Below, in pieces: positions 1 to 7,927 of a DNA stretch of 64,000 bases (its first letter is position 1; the number at the start of each line of letters is the position of its first letter). The position numbers and the translations under genes were made by a program. The DNA comes from Agromyces sp. Marseille-P2726 (lineage in GTDB: Bacteria; Actinomycetota; Actinomycetes; Actinomycetales; Microbacteriaceae): the NCBI RefSeq assembly GCF_902809835.1, contig NZ_CADDWM010000012.1, positions 186,001 to 250,000 on the forward strand, given 5' to 3'. The notes beneath the pieces are model-generated. The model was not told the origin of the DNA and searched no databases. It saw nothing but the letters and a program-made list of their open reading frames with translations.

Positions 1-2
1 TC

Positions 3-443
3 GCCAGCGACATCGGCGACAACCCCAACGCGGTCACGCGATTCGTGCTCGTGTCGAAGAAGCGGACGCTCGCCGAGCCGACCGGTGCCGACAAGACGAG
101 TCTGATCGTCGAGCTGCCGACCGACGAGCCCGGCGCGCTGCTGGCGATGCTCGAGCAGTTCTCCACCCGCGGCGTGAACCTGTCGCTGCTCGAGTCGCGT
201 CCGATCGGCGACGCCCTCGGGCGCTACCGGTTCGTGGTCGACCTCGACGGGCACATCGCCGACGAGCGCGTGGCCGACGCGCTGCTCGGCCTGCGTCGCA
301 CGAGCCCGAACGTGATCTTCCTCGGCTCCTACCCCCGCGCCGACCGGCGCGAGGTCGCCTACCACTCGAAGTACGACGACGAGATCTTCATCGAGGCCCG
401 CGATTGGCTCCGCGGGCTGCTCAGCGGCGAACCCGACGAGTGA
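3..443 (+). CDS. pheA: Prephenate dehydratase, C-terminal part (cut by window start)
   Basis: The reading frame enters from outside the window, so only the last 146 residues are present. They form an ACT regulatory domain: a stretch of the type LIVELPTDEPGALLAMLEQF, then the phenylalanine-binding ESRP motif (LLESRPIGDALGRYRF) and the family's terminal FLGSYPR signature. Prephenate dehydratase converts prephenate to phenylpyruvate in phenylalanine biosynthesis, and the ACT domain gives feedback inhibition by phenylalanine. The catalytic domain lies upstream and cannot be seen. The gene converges on the CDF transporter gene with a 20-nt gap. The assignment rests on the ACT/ESRP combination and is firm. 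Confidence 0.9.
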   Translation, partial: ASDIGDNPNAVTRFVLVSKKRTLAEPTGADKTSLIVELPTDEPGALLAMLEQFSTRGVNLSLLESRPIGDALGRYRFVVDLDGHIADERVADALLGLRRTSPNVIFLGSYPRADRREVAYHSKYDDEIFIEARDWLRGLLSGEPDE

Positions 444-463
444 GGTCGCGCGAGGGCCGTGGC

Positions 464-1462
464 CTACCGGTTCCGCTCCGATTGGCGATCGCCTGCAGGG
501 CCGCCGACCTCCTCGGGCAGCTCGTCGACCAGCACGAGCACGAGGTCCTGCACCTTCCAGTCGAGGTCGATGCAGGCGTCGCGGGCGTCGGTGAGCGCCG
601 ACAATGAGGGGACCTGACGGTTCCGCGGCACGATGAACGACTCCACATGGAACACGTGACCCTGGTCGCGCACGCGTGAGCCCACCTCGTCGGTCCACGG
701 CAGCTCGCGCAGGTAGTCGTCGATCCGGCCCGCGATGGGGTGCGGCCGGCCGTCGTCGAAGGTGGTCGCGCGGGTGTCCATGAGGTCGGTGATCGCGGCA
801 CGCATGTTCTTCACGCCGTCCCATAGGATGCTCGCCGCGATGAAGAGCGCCGCCGCGGCATCCGCCCACCACAGGCCGATGCCGATGCCGGCGACGCCGA
901 CGATCGACCCGACCGCGGTCATCCAGTCGGCCTTGTTCATGTCGGCGTCGGCGTAGAGCACCTTGTCGTGCAGGTCTTCGGCGAGCTTCATCTTGACCCG
1001 GCCGAAGTAGATCGGCAGCGGGATCGTGAGCGCCATCACGCCCATCATGAGCCAGCCGAGCCAGACCGTCTGCCCGAGGATCTGCACGGAGCCGATGGGG
1101 GGATGCTCCGCGCCGAGCAGTCCGGTGGCGGAGTCGACGATCAGGAACGTGCCCATCGCGAAGAGCGCGACGCCCGCGACGAGGTGCGCCACCCCGACCG
1201 ATCGGTGGTACCCGTACGGGTAGCGGGGAGTGGGACGCTTGTCGATGATCCGCACCGCCAGCAGGAACGCGATCGGCGGCGCCAGCGAGAGCAGGTCTTC
1301 GATCCAGGCGGCCTTCATCGCCTGCGAGCTGCCCATCACGAGGTAGATCAGGACGATGGCGACGGCGAGGAACGCGATCGTCGCCCACTCGATCCTGATG
1401 GCCCGCTTCAGGCTCCGGGCCTGCTGCTCGGGAAGTTCGTTCCGGCCGAATCGTGCGGTCAT
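464..1462 (-). CDS. Cation diffusion facilitator (CDF) family transporter
   Basis: A 332-residue inner-membrane protein with about six hydrophobic segments between residues 25 and 230 and a soluble C-terminal domain, the usual CDF size and plan. Acidic residues sit in the second segment (W-IEDLLSL) and in the TM4-TM5 region (ADADMNKADW), where CDF proteins bind divalent metal. The canonical HxxxD pattern is not clear, so the metal is uncertain. CDF proteins export Zn, Mn or Fe in exchange for protons. The start ATG overlaps the stop of the upstream lipoprotein gene by 4 nt (ATGA), so the two are translationally coupled. A longer frame upstream runs antisense through other genes and is Arg-rich shadow sequence. 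Confidence 0.85.
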   Translation of the reverse strand: MTARFGRNELPEQQARSLKRAIRIEWATIAFLAVAIVLIYLVMGSSQAMKAAWIEDLLSLAPPIAFLLAVRIIDKRPTPRYPYGYHRSVGVAHLVAGVALFAMGTFLIVDSATGLLGAEHPPIGSVQILGQTVWLGWLMMGVMALTIPLPIYFGRVKMKLAEDLHDKVLYADADMNKADWMTAVGSIVGVAGIGIGLWWADAAAALFIAASILWDGVKNMRAAITDLMDTRATTFDDGRPHPIAGRIDDYLRELPWTDEVGSRVRDQGHVFHVESFIVPRNRQVPSLSALTDARDACIDLDWKVQDLVLVLVDELPEEVGGPAGDRQSERNR

Positions 1463-1938
1463 CCTCGACCCTCCCGATCGAGGAAGCGCTCGAGCTCGAC
1501 GAGGAATCGGTTCTCGCCCATCCTGACGAGCATGACGTGCTTCGTGCGCTCGCCGCGGTCGTCGATGCTCTCGGCGTAGGCGCGCGTCGCTGCGGCCCGC
1601 TCCGCCCACGGGGTGTCGTCGGCGATGCCTCCGATGACGACATCGAGCTCCCCGCGCTCGAGTGCCCGAACGAGCGCCGACTCGCCGCCTTCCGCCCATT
1701 CGACGTCGGCATCGAGTGCGGCCGCGAACTGCTCCACGAGCTCCACCTCGTCACCCGACGGCTCGCGGTCGTCGTACGTCTCGGTCCATGGCGGTTGGTG
1801 GGAGACCCCCACCCGCAGCTCACCGCCGCGCACCCGGTCCAAGGTGCCGTGCGGGTCCGCCGGAATGGCGATGCCGCACCCGCTGAGGAGCAGCGACGAC
1901 ACCGCCACCAACGGAATCACACGCCTCAGCCCGTTCAT
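1459..1938 (-). CDS. Short solute-binding-protein-like lipoprotein
   Basis: 159 residues with a lipoprotein signal peptide: basic MNGLRR, a hydrophobic core, and the lipobox LLSGC with Cys21 as lipidation site. The mature part resembles the first lobe of family 3 amino-acid-type binding proteins (GGELRVGVSHQPPW, then DEVELVEQFAAALDADVEW, then ALERGELDVVIGGIADDTPW). Typical family 3 proteins are about 270 residues, so the second lobe is largely missing. It is the first gene of a two-gene unit with the CDF transporter, which it overlaps by 4 nt. An extracellular lipoprotein coupled to a cation exporter suggests ligand sensing or capture at the membrane; this is inference. Confidence 0.7.
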   Translation of the reverse strand: MNGLRRVIPLVAVSSLLLSGCGIAIPADPHGTLDRVRGGELRVGVSHQPPWTETYDDREPSGDEVELVEQFAAALDADVEWAEGGESALVRALERGELDVVIGGIADDTPWAERAAATRAYAESIDDRGERTKHVMLVRMGENRFLVELERFLDREGRG

Positions 1939-2076
1939 GGGCCTGACGATAGCCACGCTCGTCGCAATCCGAAGGCCCCTTCCGTTTCGGAACCGGTTGG
2001 GGTAGGCCGGCGGCGGGTGAGGACGCGGCGACACCGGCGTATCCTGAACGGCGAGCCCGGCACGAGGGAGTGGCGC

Positions 2077-2742
2077 ATGAGCGAGACCGACGGGAGCCTC
2101 GACCCGCGGTACGACGCCCGCTTCCAGCGCGGCTACGTCGGCGACACCCGGTCGGATGCCGCGGCCGACGTGTCGGAAGGGGTCGAGACTTCGGGCGACG
2201 CGCTCCAACCACCTCACCCTGACGACGAGGCCCCGCAGCCGACGCCCGAGCCACCGGGGCCCGCGTCCGAGTCCGAGTCCGCCGAGCCGACCGCCGACCC
2301 GGCGGAGCCGTGGGCCGTCGCCGACCCCGTACCCGACTCCGAACCCGATCTCGTCCCTGCTCCCGGCGTCGCCGCGGATGCCGCCCTCGAACGGGGTCTC
2401 CGAGCTCCCGCGTCGGTCGATTCGACCCGCCCCGATCTCTGGTTCCTCGGCGCCTGGGGAGTCGCCCTCGCCGCGCTCGTGATCGGTGCCGCCCTCTACG
2501 GGAGCGCCATCATGGCTCAAGACTTCTTCGGCCCGTCCGACCAGTCCGACCGGCTGCTGCAGCTCACCGGATTCACGGTCGGGCCCGCGCTCGTGCAGGT
2601 GGGCCTGCTCGGCATCGTCGGCATGCTCGGCTGGGCAGGGGTGCGGCATGCGCGGGCGTCGGCTCGTGGGCCCCAAGCAGCAGGGGCGGTCGGCGAGCCG
2701 CCGATCGCGGCAGGCACGACCGCCGAGGGAGAGCGTCGGTGA
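2077..2742 (+). CDS. Pro/Glu-rich membrane protein of unknown function
   Basis: 221 residues. Residues 1-120 are hydrophilic, acidic and proline-rich (PPHPDDEAPQPTPEPPGPASESES), typical of a disordered cytoplasmic region. Two transmembrane segments follow, near 123-147 and 168-188, then a short Ala/Gly tail. The start follows a purine-rich site (gagggag) about 6 nt upstream. The stop overlaps the GTG start of the next membrane-protein gene by 4 nt (GTGA), so the pair is co-translated. I recognise no domain. Confidence 0.65.
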   Translation: MSETDGSLDPRYDARFQRGYVGDTRSDAAADVSEGVETSGDALQPPHPDDEAPQPTPEPPGPASESESAEPTADPAEPWAVADPVPDSEPDLVPAPGVAADAALERGLRAPASVDSTRPDLWFLGAWGVALAALVIGAALYGSAIMAQDFFGPSDQSDRLLQLTGFTVGPALVQVGLLGIVGMLGWAGVRHARASARGPQAAGAVGEPPIAAGTTAEGERR

Positions 2743-3167
2743 TCGCCCGGCTCGGCCGCAACCCGTATGCCATCGCGCTCCTGTCCATCGCGATCGTGGG
2801 AGCGATCGCCACGGCCTGGTCGCTGGCGCTGCTGCTCGACGAGCAGGGCTTCGGGTTCAGCGAGGAGCAGCTCTCGCGAGCGCGCCTCTCCCTGTTCGTG
2901 CAGGGCATCCCGGTGCCGGCCACGATGACGACGGTGGCCGCCCTGCTCGGCGTGCTCGTGATCGGCTCCGCCACCTCCGCTCGAGACCAGGGAAGTCGAG
3001 ACGAGGGAAGAGGAAGCGACCCGCCTCATCGCCCGACGCGTACCACCACCGAAGCGGGATCCACCCGGACCCGCGCGGCCACGACGGTGCCGAACTCGTC
3101 GCCGTCGATCTCGACCTCCTCCGAGCCGCCGTCGATCTCGATGCCGCCCGAGCGCCCTCGCGAATAG
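2739..3167 (+). CDS. Small two-TM membrane protein
   Basis: 142 residues from a GTG start that overlaps the upstream stop. Residues 10-32 (YAIALLSIAIVGAIATAWSLALLL) and about 52-77 are transmembrane; the segment between them is charged. The tail after residue 85 is Ser/Thr/Pro/Arg-rich and low in complexity. The gene product is clearly the partner of the preceding membrane protein (4-nt overlap, same two-helix design). The last 140 nt run antisense over the end of the lipid kinase gene, an unusually long convergent overlap, so the tail may not be functional. No domain recognised. Confidence 0.55.
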   Translation: MIARLGRNPYAIALLSIAIVGAIATAWSLALLLDEQGFGFSEEQLSRARLSLFVQGIPVPATMTTVAALLGVLVIGSATSARDQGSRDEGRGSDPPHRPTRTTTEAGSTRTRAATTVPNSSPSISTSSEPPSISMPPERPRE

Positions 3168-4012
3168 ACGCTCTCGCGTCGCCGGCCCCCGCCGGTCAGG
3201 TCGAGGAACTGGCGACCGAGCGACGTCTTGCGAAGCACCGCGTTCTCCCACGTGACCTTGCGCCAGATGAGGAGCCAGCCGAATGCGTTCCGAGGCTGGA
3301 GCACGACGACGTCGAGGTTGCCGTCGTCGATCTCCGCGTCGGGCACGAGCTCGATGTTGCCCGGCAGGTAGCCCAGGTTCGCCACGAGGATGCTCGAGAC
3401 CCGAGACCGCATGAGCCGGCCGGCGTCGGTGCGGTACACCACGCGGAAGGGCTTCGAAACGGGGATCGCCCGGAGGCCGGCGTCGACGTACGCGAGCCAC
3501 CCGACGCGCTTCTTCAACTCGGGATTCGTGTTCGCGATCATCGCCGCGTCGATGCCGATGCCCGCCATCACGAGCGACACGTGGGACTCGAGCGAGCCGT
3601 CGGGACGCGTGACCTCCACCGCCACGACGTCGACGGCCCGCTCATCGCCGGCGAACGCGAGGATGACGGCGTCGGTCGGGTCGTTGACGGGGATCGCGAG
3701 GTTGCGCGCGAAGAGGTTGCCCGTGCCGATCGGCACGAGGCCGAGTGGCACACCGCTGCCTCGGAGCCCGTCGGCGACCGAGCGCACGGTGCCGTCACCA
3801 CCCGCGGCGACGACCAGGTCGACGCCGGCGCCGAGCGCCGCCTGCGCCATGCCCCGGCCCGGATCGTCCACCGACGTCTCGATCCACAGCGATGGCGCGA
3901 AGCCCTGCAGGTCCTCGGCCCTCGACACGGCGGCGCGCAGCGAGCCCAACCCGCTCTTGGTCGGGTTGAAGATCACGGCAGCTCGCGGAGCCGCGGCATC
4001 CGTCGTCGTCAC
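3026..4012 (-). CDS. Diacylglycerol kinase family lipid kinase
   Basis: About 328 residues with the DAGK catalytic domain: an AAVIFNPTKSG nucleotide-site strand, then VVAAGGDGTVRSVADGL (the GGDGT loop that binds ATP), then LVPIGTGNLFARNL. A C-terminal beta-rich half follows, ending in VEIDGDEFG. These enzymes phosphorylate diacylglycerol or related lipids at the cytoplasmic face of the membrane. A GTG at 4012 gives VTTTDAAAPRAAVIFNP; a TTG at 4045 would add 11 residues. It is a paralogue of the gene at 25558-26580. The gene diverges from serS, with which its promoter region overlaps. Confidence 0.88.
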   Translation of the reverse strand: MTTTDAAAPRAAVIFNPTKSGLGSLRAAVSRAEDLQGFAPSLWIETSVDDPGRGMAQAALGAGVDLVVAAGGDGTVRSVADGLRGSGVPLGLVPIGTGNLFARNLAIPVNDPTDAVILAFAGDERAVDVVAVEVTRPDGSLESHVSLVMAGIGIDAAMIANTNPELKKRVGWLAYVDAGLRAIPVSKPFRVVYRTDAGRLMRSRVSSILVANLGYLPGNIELVPDAEIDDGNLDVVVLQPRNAFGWLLIWRKVTWENAVLRKTSLGRQFLDLTGGGRRRESVYSRGRSGGIEIDGGSEEVEIDGDEFGTVVAARVRVDPASVVVRVGR

Positions 4013-4064
4013 CGCGTCGCGCCCTGCGTCCGCCCCACGAGGCAACGGTAATCCATGCGATGGC

Positions 4065-4070
4065 TAGACT
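4065..4070 (+). promoter_or_regulatory. Leaderless -10 box of serS
   Basis: TAGACT lies 6 nt before the GTG of serS and there is no Shine-Dalgarno sequence. This matches the TANNNT box seen at many genes of this window and indicates a leaderless mRNA. Confidence 0.65.
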
Positions 4071-4076
4071 GGCCCG

Positions 4077-5345
4077 GTGATCGACCCCGTGCTGCTTCGC
4101 GAGAACCCCGAGCTGATCAAGCGTTCCCAAGAGAAGCGCGGCGAGTCGACGGCGTTCGTCGACGAGGCGGTCGAGGCGGATGCCGCACGCCGTGCTGCGA
4201 TCGCCCGCTTCGAGTCCCTCCGGGCCGAGCAGAACGCGTTCAGCAGGCAGGTGGCGAAGGCCCCGAAAGACGAGAAGGCCGCGCTCGTGGCGCAGGCGCA
4301 AGACCTCGCGGCGCGCGTGAAGGACGCGAACCAGCAGGTGACCGAGGCCGAGGCCGCGTTCACGACCGCGGTGCAGCGCCTCGACAACGTGGTCATCGAC
4401 GCAGTTCCCGCCGGAGGCGAAGACGACTACATCGTGCTGCGCGAGGTCGGTGAGATCCCGGCCTTCGCGTTCGAGCCGCGCGACCACCTCGAGATCGGCG
4501 AGCTGCTCGACGCCATCGACATGCAGCGCGGCGCCAAGGTGTCGGGTGCGCGATTCCACTACCTCAAGGGCGTCGGCGCGCGGCTCGAGCTCGCCCTGAT
4601 GACGATGGGGCTCGACCGAGCACTCGCCGCCGGGTTCACCCCGCTCATCACCCCTACCCTCGTGCGTCCCGAGGTGATGCAGGGCACCGGATTCCTCGGG
4701 GCCCACGCCGAGGACGTCTACTACCTGCCCGACGACGACCTGTACCTGACGGGCACGAGCGAGGTGGCACTCGCCGGCTACCACGCCGACGAGATCCTCG
4801 ACCTGTCGGATGGCCCGCTGCGCTACGCGGGGTGGTCGACGTGCTCCCGCCGCGAGGCCGGCAGCCACGGCAAAGACACCCGGGGCATCATCCGCGTGCA
4901 CCAGTTCAACAAGCTCGAGATGTTCAGCTACGTCGATCCCGCCGACGCCGAGGCCGAGCACGAGCGGCTGCTCGCCTGGCAGGAGGACATGATGCAGTCG
5001 CTCGGCCTCGCGTACCGCGTGATCGACACCGCCGCCGGCGACCTGGGCTCGAGTGCCGCCCGCAAGTACGACGTCGAGGCCTGGGTTCCGACGCAGGAGG
5101 CGTACCGCGAGCTCACCTCGACATCGAACTGCACGACGTTCCAGGCGCGCCGCCTCGACATCCGCCAGCGCACCGAGGGCGGCAAGACGTCGCCGGTCGC
5201 GACCCTGAACGGCACGCTCGCCACCACCCGCTGGATCGTCGCGATCCTCGAGACCCACCAGCGGGCCGATGGGTCGGTCGCAGTGCCCGAGGCGCTGCGC
5301 GGCTACCTCGGCGGACTCGAGGTGCTCGAGCCCGTTCGGCGATGA
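4077..5345 (+). CDS. serS: Seryl-tRNA synthetase
   Basis: 422 residues, full length for the family. The N-terminal coiled-coil arm that holds the tRNA-Ser long variable arm covers about residues 25-110 ([21 protein letters not shown] and following). The class II core shows the serine-binding LTGTSEVAL, motif 2 ([24 protein letters not shown]) and motif 3 ([15 protein letters not shown]). It charges tRNA-Ser with serine in the cytosol. The GTG start gives [12 protein letters not shown], the canonical N-terminus. Two tRNA-Ser genes lie 2.4 and 4 kb downstream. Its stop overlaps the start of the HAD gene (ATGA). Confidence 0.97.
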   Translation: MIDPVLLRENPELIKRSQEKRGESTAFVDEAVEADAARRAAIARFESLRAEQNAFSRQVAKAPKDEKAALVAQAQDLAARVKDANQQVTEAEAAFTTAVQRLDNVVIDAVPAGGEDDYIVLREVGEIPAFAFEPRDHLEIGELLDAIDMQRGAKVSGARFHYLKGVGARLELALMTMGLDRALAAGFTPLITPTLVRPEVMQGTGFLGAHAEDVYYLPDDDLYLTGTSEVALAGYHADEILDLSDGPLRYAGWSTCSRREAGSHGKDTRGIIRVHQFNKLEMFSYVDPADAEAEHERLLAWQEDMMQSLGLAYRVIDTAAGDLGSSAARKYDVEAWVPTQEAYRELTSTSNCTTFQARRLDIRQRTEGGKTSPVATLNGTLATTRWIVAILETHQRADGSVAVPEALRGYLGGLEVLEPVRR

Positions 5346-6259
5346 GCGAGCGCGAACGGGATCTCGACACGCGCCGCCCTGCCGGCGGCGCTCCTCGATC
5401 ACCTGACTCCGCTGGTCGAGGAGCGCCCGGCGAAGCCGGACGCGTCTCGAGACCCGGCGACGCCGACCCGTGGCTCGTGGCGCTCGACGTCGACGGCACG
5501 ATCCTGCATGAAGACGAGACGATCGACGACCGCGTCGCCGAGGCGATCATCGCGGCGCGCGACCGCGGACACGAGGTCACGCTCGCGACGGGGCGCTCGT
5601 GGGCCACGACGGCGCCCGTGCTCGAGCGCCTCGGCCTGAACCCCGAGTACGTGGTGTCGGCGAACGGCGCCATCACGATGCAGCGCGATGACTCGGCACC
5701 CGGTGGCTACACGCGCGCGCACGTCGAGACCTTCGACCCCACCGCGGTGCTCGAACGCATCCGCACGCACCTTCCGAGCGGGCGGTTCATGGTGGAGATG
5801 CCCGATGGGTACCGCCTCTACACCGAGGGCATGACCGACTGGAACCTCCAGAACGCGCGGGAGGTGCACTTCGACGAGCTCCTCGACCAGCGCGCGACGC
5901 GGGTCGTCGTGGTGTCGCCCGACCACGAGATCGAGGAGTTCCTGCGCATCGTCGAGGGCATGGGCCTGCACCAGGTGAGCTACTCGATCGGATGGACCGC
6001 GTGGCTCGACATCGCGCCCGACGGCGTGAGCAAGGCGACCGCGCTCGAGCGCGTGCGCGGCTGGCTCGACATCCCGATCGACCGGGTGATCGCGGTCGGC
6101 GACGGACGCAACGACATCGAGATGTTCACGTGGGCGGGCGCCGCCGGTCGGGCCGTCGCGATGGGCCAGGCGCCCGACGAGGTGCGCGCTGCAGCGGGCG
6201 AGACCGCCGCCGACATCCACGCCGGCGGACTGGCGCCTGTGCTCGACTCCCTGCCCTGA
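5342..6259 (+). CDS. HAD superfamily (Cof-type) phosphatase
   Basis: 305 residues. Motif I is LDVDGT with nucleophile Asp49 and acid/base Asp51; motif II is the TGR of TLATGRSW; motif III/IV is KATALERV followed by [11 protein letters not shown] cap domain of type C2 lies between. Such enzymes hydrolyse sugar phosphates, nucleotides or flavin phosphates in the cytosol; the substrate is unknown. The gene is coupled to serS by a 4-nt overlap. Oddly, residues about 7-38 are encoded by a pair of palindromic repeats (5360-5454), so the N-terminal extension before motif I is probably an inserted, non-catalytic segment. Confidence 0.88.
   Translation: MSERERDLDTRRPAGGAPRSPDSAGRGAPGEAGRVSRPGDADPWLVALDVDGTILHEDETIDDRVAEAIIAARDRGHEVTLATGRSWATTAPVLERLGLNPEYVVSANGAITMQRDDSAPGGYTRAHVETFDPTAVLERIRTHLPSGRFMVEMPDGYRLYTEGMTDWNLQNAREVHFDELLDQRATRVVVVSPDHEIEEFLRIVEGMGLHQVSYSIGWTAWLDIAPDGVSKATALERVRGWLDIPIDRVIAVGDGRNDIEMFTWAGAAGRAVAMGQAPDEVRAAAGETAADIHAGGLAPVLDSLP
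5360..5454. repeat. Pair of inverted palindromic repeat units inside the HAD gene
   Basis: Two copies of one unit face each other: 5360-5403 reads as the reverse unit (GATCTCGACACGCG ... CCTCGATCACC) and 5414-5454 as the forward unit (GGTCGAGGAGCGCC ... CGTCTCGAGACC), 10 nt apart. Each unit is itself an imperfect hairpin with a CCGGC/GCCGG centre. Relatives are at 30072-30166, 57186-57227 and in the 63517-63915 array. The pair stays in frame and is translated. Confidence 0.8.
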
Positions 6260-6343
6260 CGCGCACCCGCCACGGGATCTGTTCGAGCCCACCTCGAAAC
6301 CGGTTCCGCGGGTCTATGATCAGCGCATCGGGAGGGGCGCACC

Positions 6344-7636
6344 GTGAGCGGGCCATCTGGGGTCGATCCGCCCGTTGCGTATGCCTTTCCTCCCCGACAC
6401 GGTCGGCTGCGCAGGCACGGCGCGTGGGTCACGGTCGCGAAGGCCGTGGCATCCGTCGTCGCGGTCGTGGCCGTCAGCGGTGCAGCCGTGGCGGCCTACG
6501 CGGCCCTCGACCTGCTGAGCACCGTGAAGCCACCGGTCGTGCTCGAGAGCGAGGTCGTGCTCGAGGACGTGCCGGACATCGGCGCCATGGAGGGCGGACT
6601 GAACTTCCTGCTCGTCGGAAGCGACAAGCGCACCGTCGACGGCGCCTTCGGTGATCCCGACATCGACTCCGCGGTGCTGAACGACGTCACGATGCTGCTG
6701 CACATCTCCGAGGATCACTCGCACGTCGAGGTGATCAGCTTCCCGCGGGACATGCTCGTGTCCGTGCCCGAGTGCCCGAACCCGTCCGATCCGCAGGGGG
6801 AGCCGCTGCCGGCGCTCGTCGAGGAGCGCATGAACGGCGTGTTGTCGTGGGGCGGATTCGGCTGCGTCGCCGCGACGATCGAGCAGCTGACGGGCGTGAC
6901 GATCCCGGTCGGCGGCATCGTCGAGTTCTACGGGGTGGCGGCCCTGTCGGAGGCCGTGGGCGGCGTGGAGGTGTGCGTCGCCGAGCGCATCGACGACGAG
7001 TACACCGACCTGCACCTCGATCCCGGCGTGCATTCCCTGAGCGGCATGCAGGCGCTGCAGTTCCTCCGCGTGCGTCACGGGGTCGGCGACGGCAGCGACC
7101 TCGGCCGGATCTCCAACCAGCAGGTCTTCCTCTCCGCGCTCGTCCGCAAGATCCGCAGCGACGGCACGCTGGCCGATCCCCTGAAGCTGTACTCGATCGC
7201 GAAGGCCGCCCTCTCGAACATGACGCTCTCGTCGGCGCTGCAGGATCCGGCCCGGCTCATGGCGATCGCGCGCACCCTGCAGGACATCGACCTCTCGAGG
7301 ATCGTGTTCATCCAGTACCCGACGGCGTACCTCGGCGACTTCTCGGCCGTCGTGCCCTCGGAGTCCGCGGCCGCCGTGAACGCGGCGTTGGTGGCGGATG
7401 TCCCGGTGCAGTTGGATCCGACGGCGACCGATCTCTCGGACTACGGCACCGTTCCCGACTCCAGCTCGCCACCGACGACGGGCACGGAGCCATCCCCGGC
7501 AGGCGAAGACGGGGCATCCGATGCGCCCACGCCCACGCCCACCGCGCCGGCCGTGCCGCCGTCCCTGCTTCCGACGGATGTCACGGGCCAGCCTGCCGAC
7601 CAGGTGCGTTGCTCACGCGCGAACTCGGGGTGGTGA
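6344..7636 (+). CDS. LytR-CpsA-Psr (LCP) family cell-wall ligase
   Basis: 430 residues: a short basic cytoplasmic start, one transmembrane helix at about 28-53, then the extracellular LCP domain. Visible LCP landmarks are FLLVGSDKR, NDVTMLLHISED, the basic VISFPRDMLV, VGGVEVCV, ALQFLRVRHGVGDGSDLGRISNQQ and FIQYPT. LCP enzymes transfer undecaprenyl-linked wall polymers such as teichoic acid or arabinogalactan to peptidoglycan. The C-terminal 60 residues are Ser/Thr/Pro-rich. The GTG start follows GGAGGGG at about 6330; a TATGAT -10 box lies near 6314. It is a close paralogue of the gene at 7928. Confidence 0.92.
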   Translation: MSGPSGVDPPVAYAFPPRHGRLRRHGAWVTVAKAVASVVAVVAVSGAAVAAYAALDLLSTVKPPVVLESEVVLEDVPDIGAMEGGLNFLLVGSDKRTVDGAFGDPDIDSAVLNDVTMLLHISEDHSHVEVISFPRDMLVSVPECPNPSDPQGEPLPALVEERMNGVLSWGGFGCVAATIEQLTGVTIPVGGIVEFYGVAALSEAVGGVEVCVAERIDDEYTDLHLDPGVHSLSGMQALQFLRVRHGVGDGSDLGRISNQQVFLSALVRKIRSDGTLADPLKLYSIAKAALSNMTLSSALQDPARLMAIARTLQDIDLSRIVFIQYPTAYLGDFSAVVPSESAAAVNAALVADVPVQLDPTATDLSDYGTVPDSSSPPTTGTEPSPAGEDGASDAPTPTPTAPAVPPSLLPTDVTGQPADQVRCSRANSGW

Positions 7637-7782
7637 GCTCCCGACGCCCCCTCGACGCGCCGACCGCTTCAGCACCTTCACAGGCGGGACTGGAAGTCTG
7701 GCGGGAGCGCTCTCGGATAGAATCGGGGCCTGCCCAGCCCGGTGACGCCATGTGGAGACGCAGAGCGGTAGCGTGCTGGCGA

Positions 7783-7870
7783 GGAGGGCTGTCCGAGCGG
7801 CCGATGGAGCTGGTCTTGAAAACCAGTGGGCAGCAATGCCTCGTGGGTTCGAATCCCACGCCCTCCGCCA
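7783..7870 (+). tRNA. tRNA-Ser(TGA)
   Basis: The acceptor GGAGGGC pairs with GCCCTCC, followed by a G discriminator and an encoded CCA. The anticodon stem CTGGT/ACCAG encloses the loop CTTGAAA with anticodon TGA at 7817-7819. The variable arm is long, as expected for serine. The T-loop GGTTCGAATCC is intact. It lies between two LCP paralogues. Confidence 0.96.
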
Positions 7871-7927
7871 CGCCCGCCCCCGCCAGCGGCATGCCCACGT
7901 ACGACACGCAACACGGAGAGGAACACG

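Noticed and set aside
464..1699. Longer CDF protein starting at 1699
   Set aside because: The extra 79 residues are Arg-rich and overlap the lipoprotein gene; ATG 1462 overlaps the upstream stop by ATGA and begins the normal family N-terminus.
3795..5402. A 535-residue frame antisense to serS
   Set aside because: serS on the plus strand is complete and unmistakable; the antisense frame has no recognisable domain.
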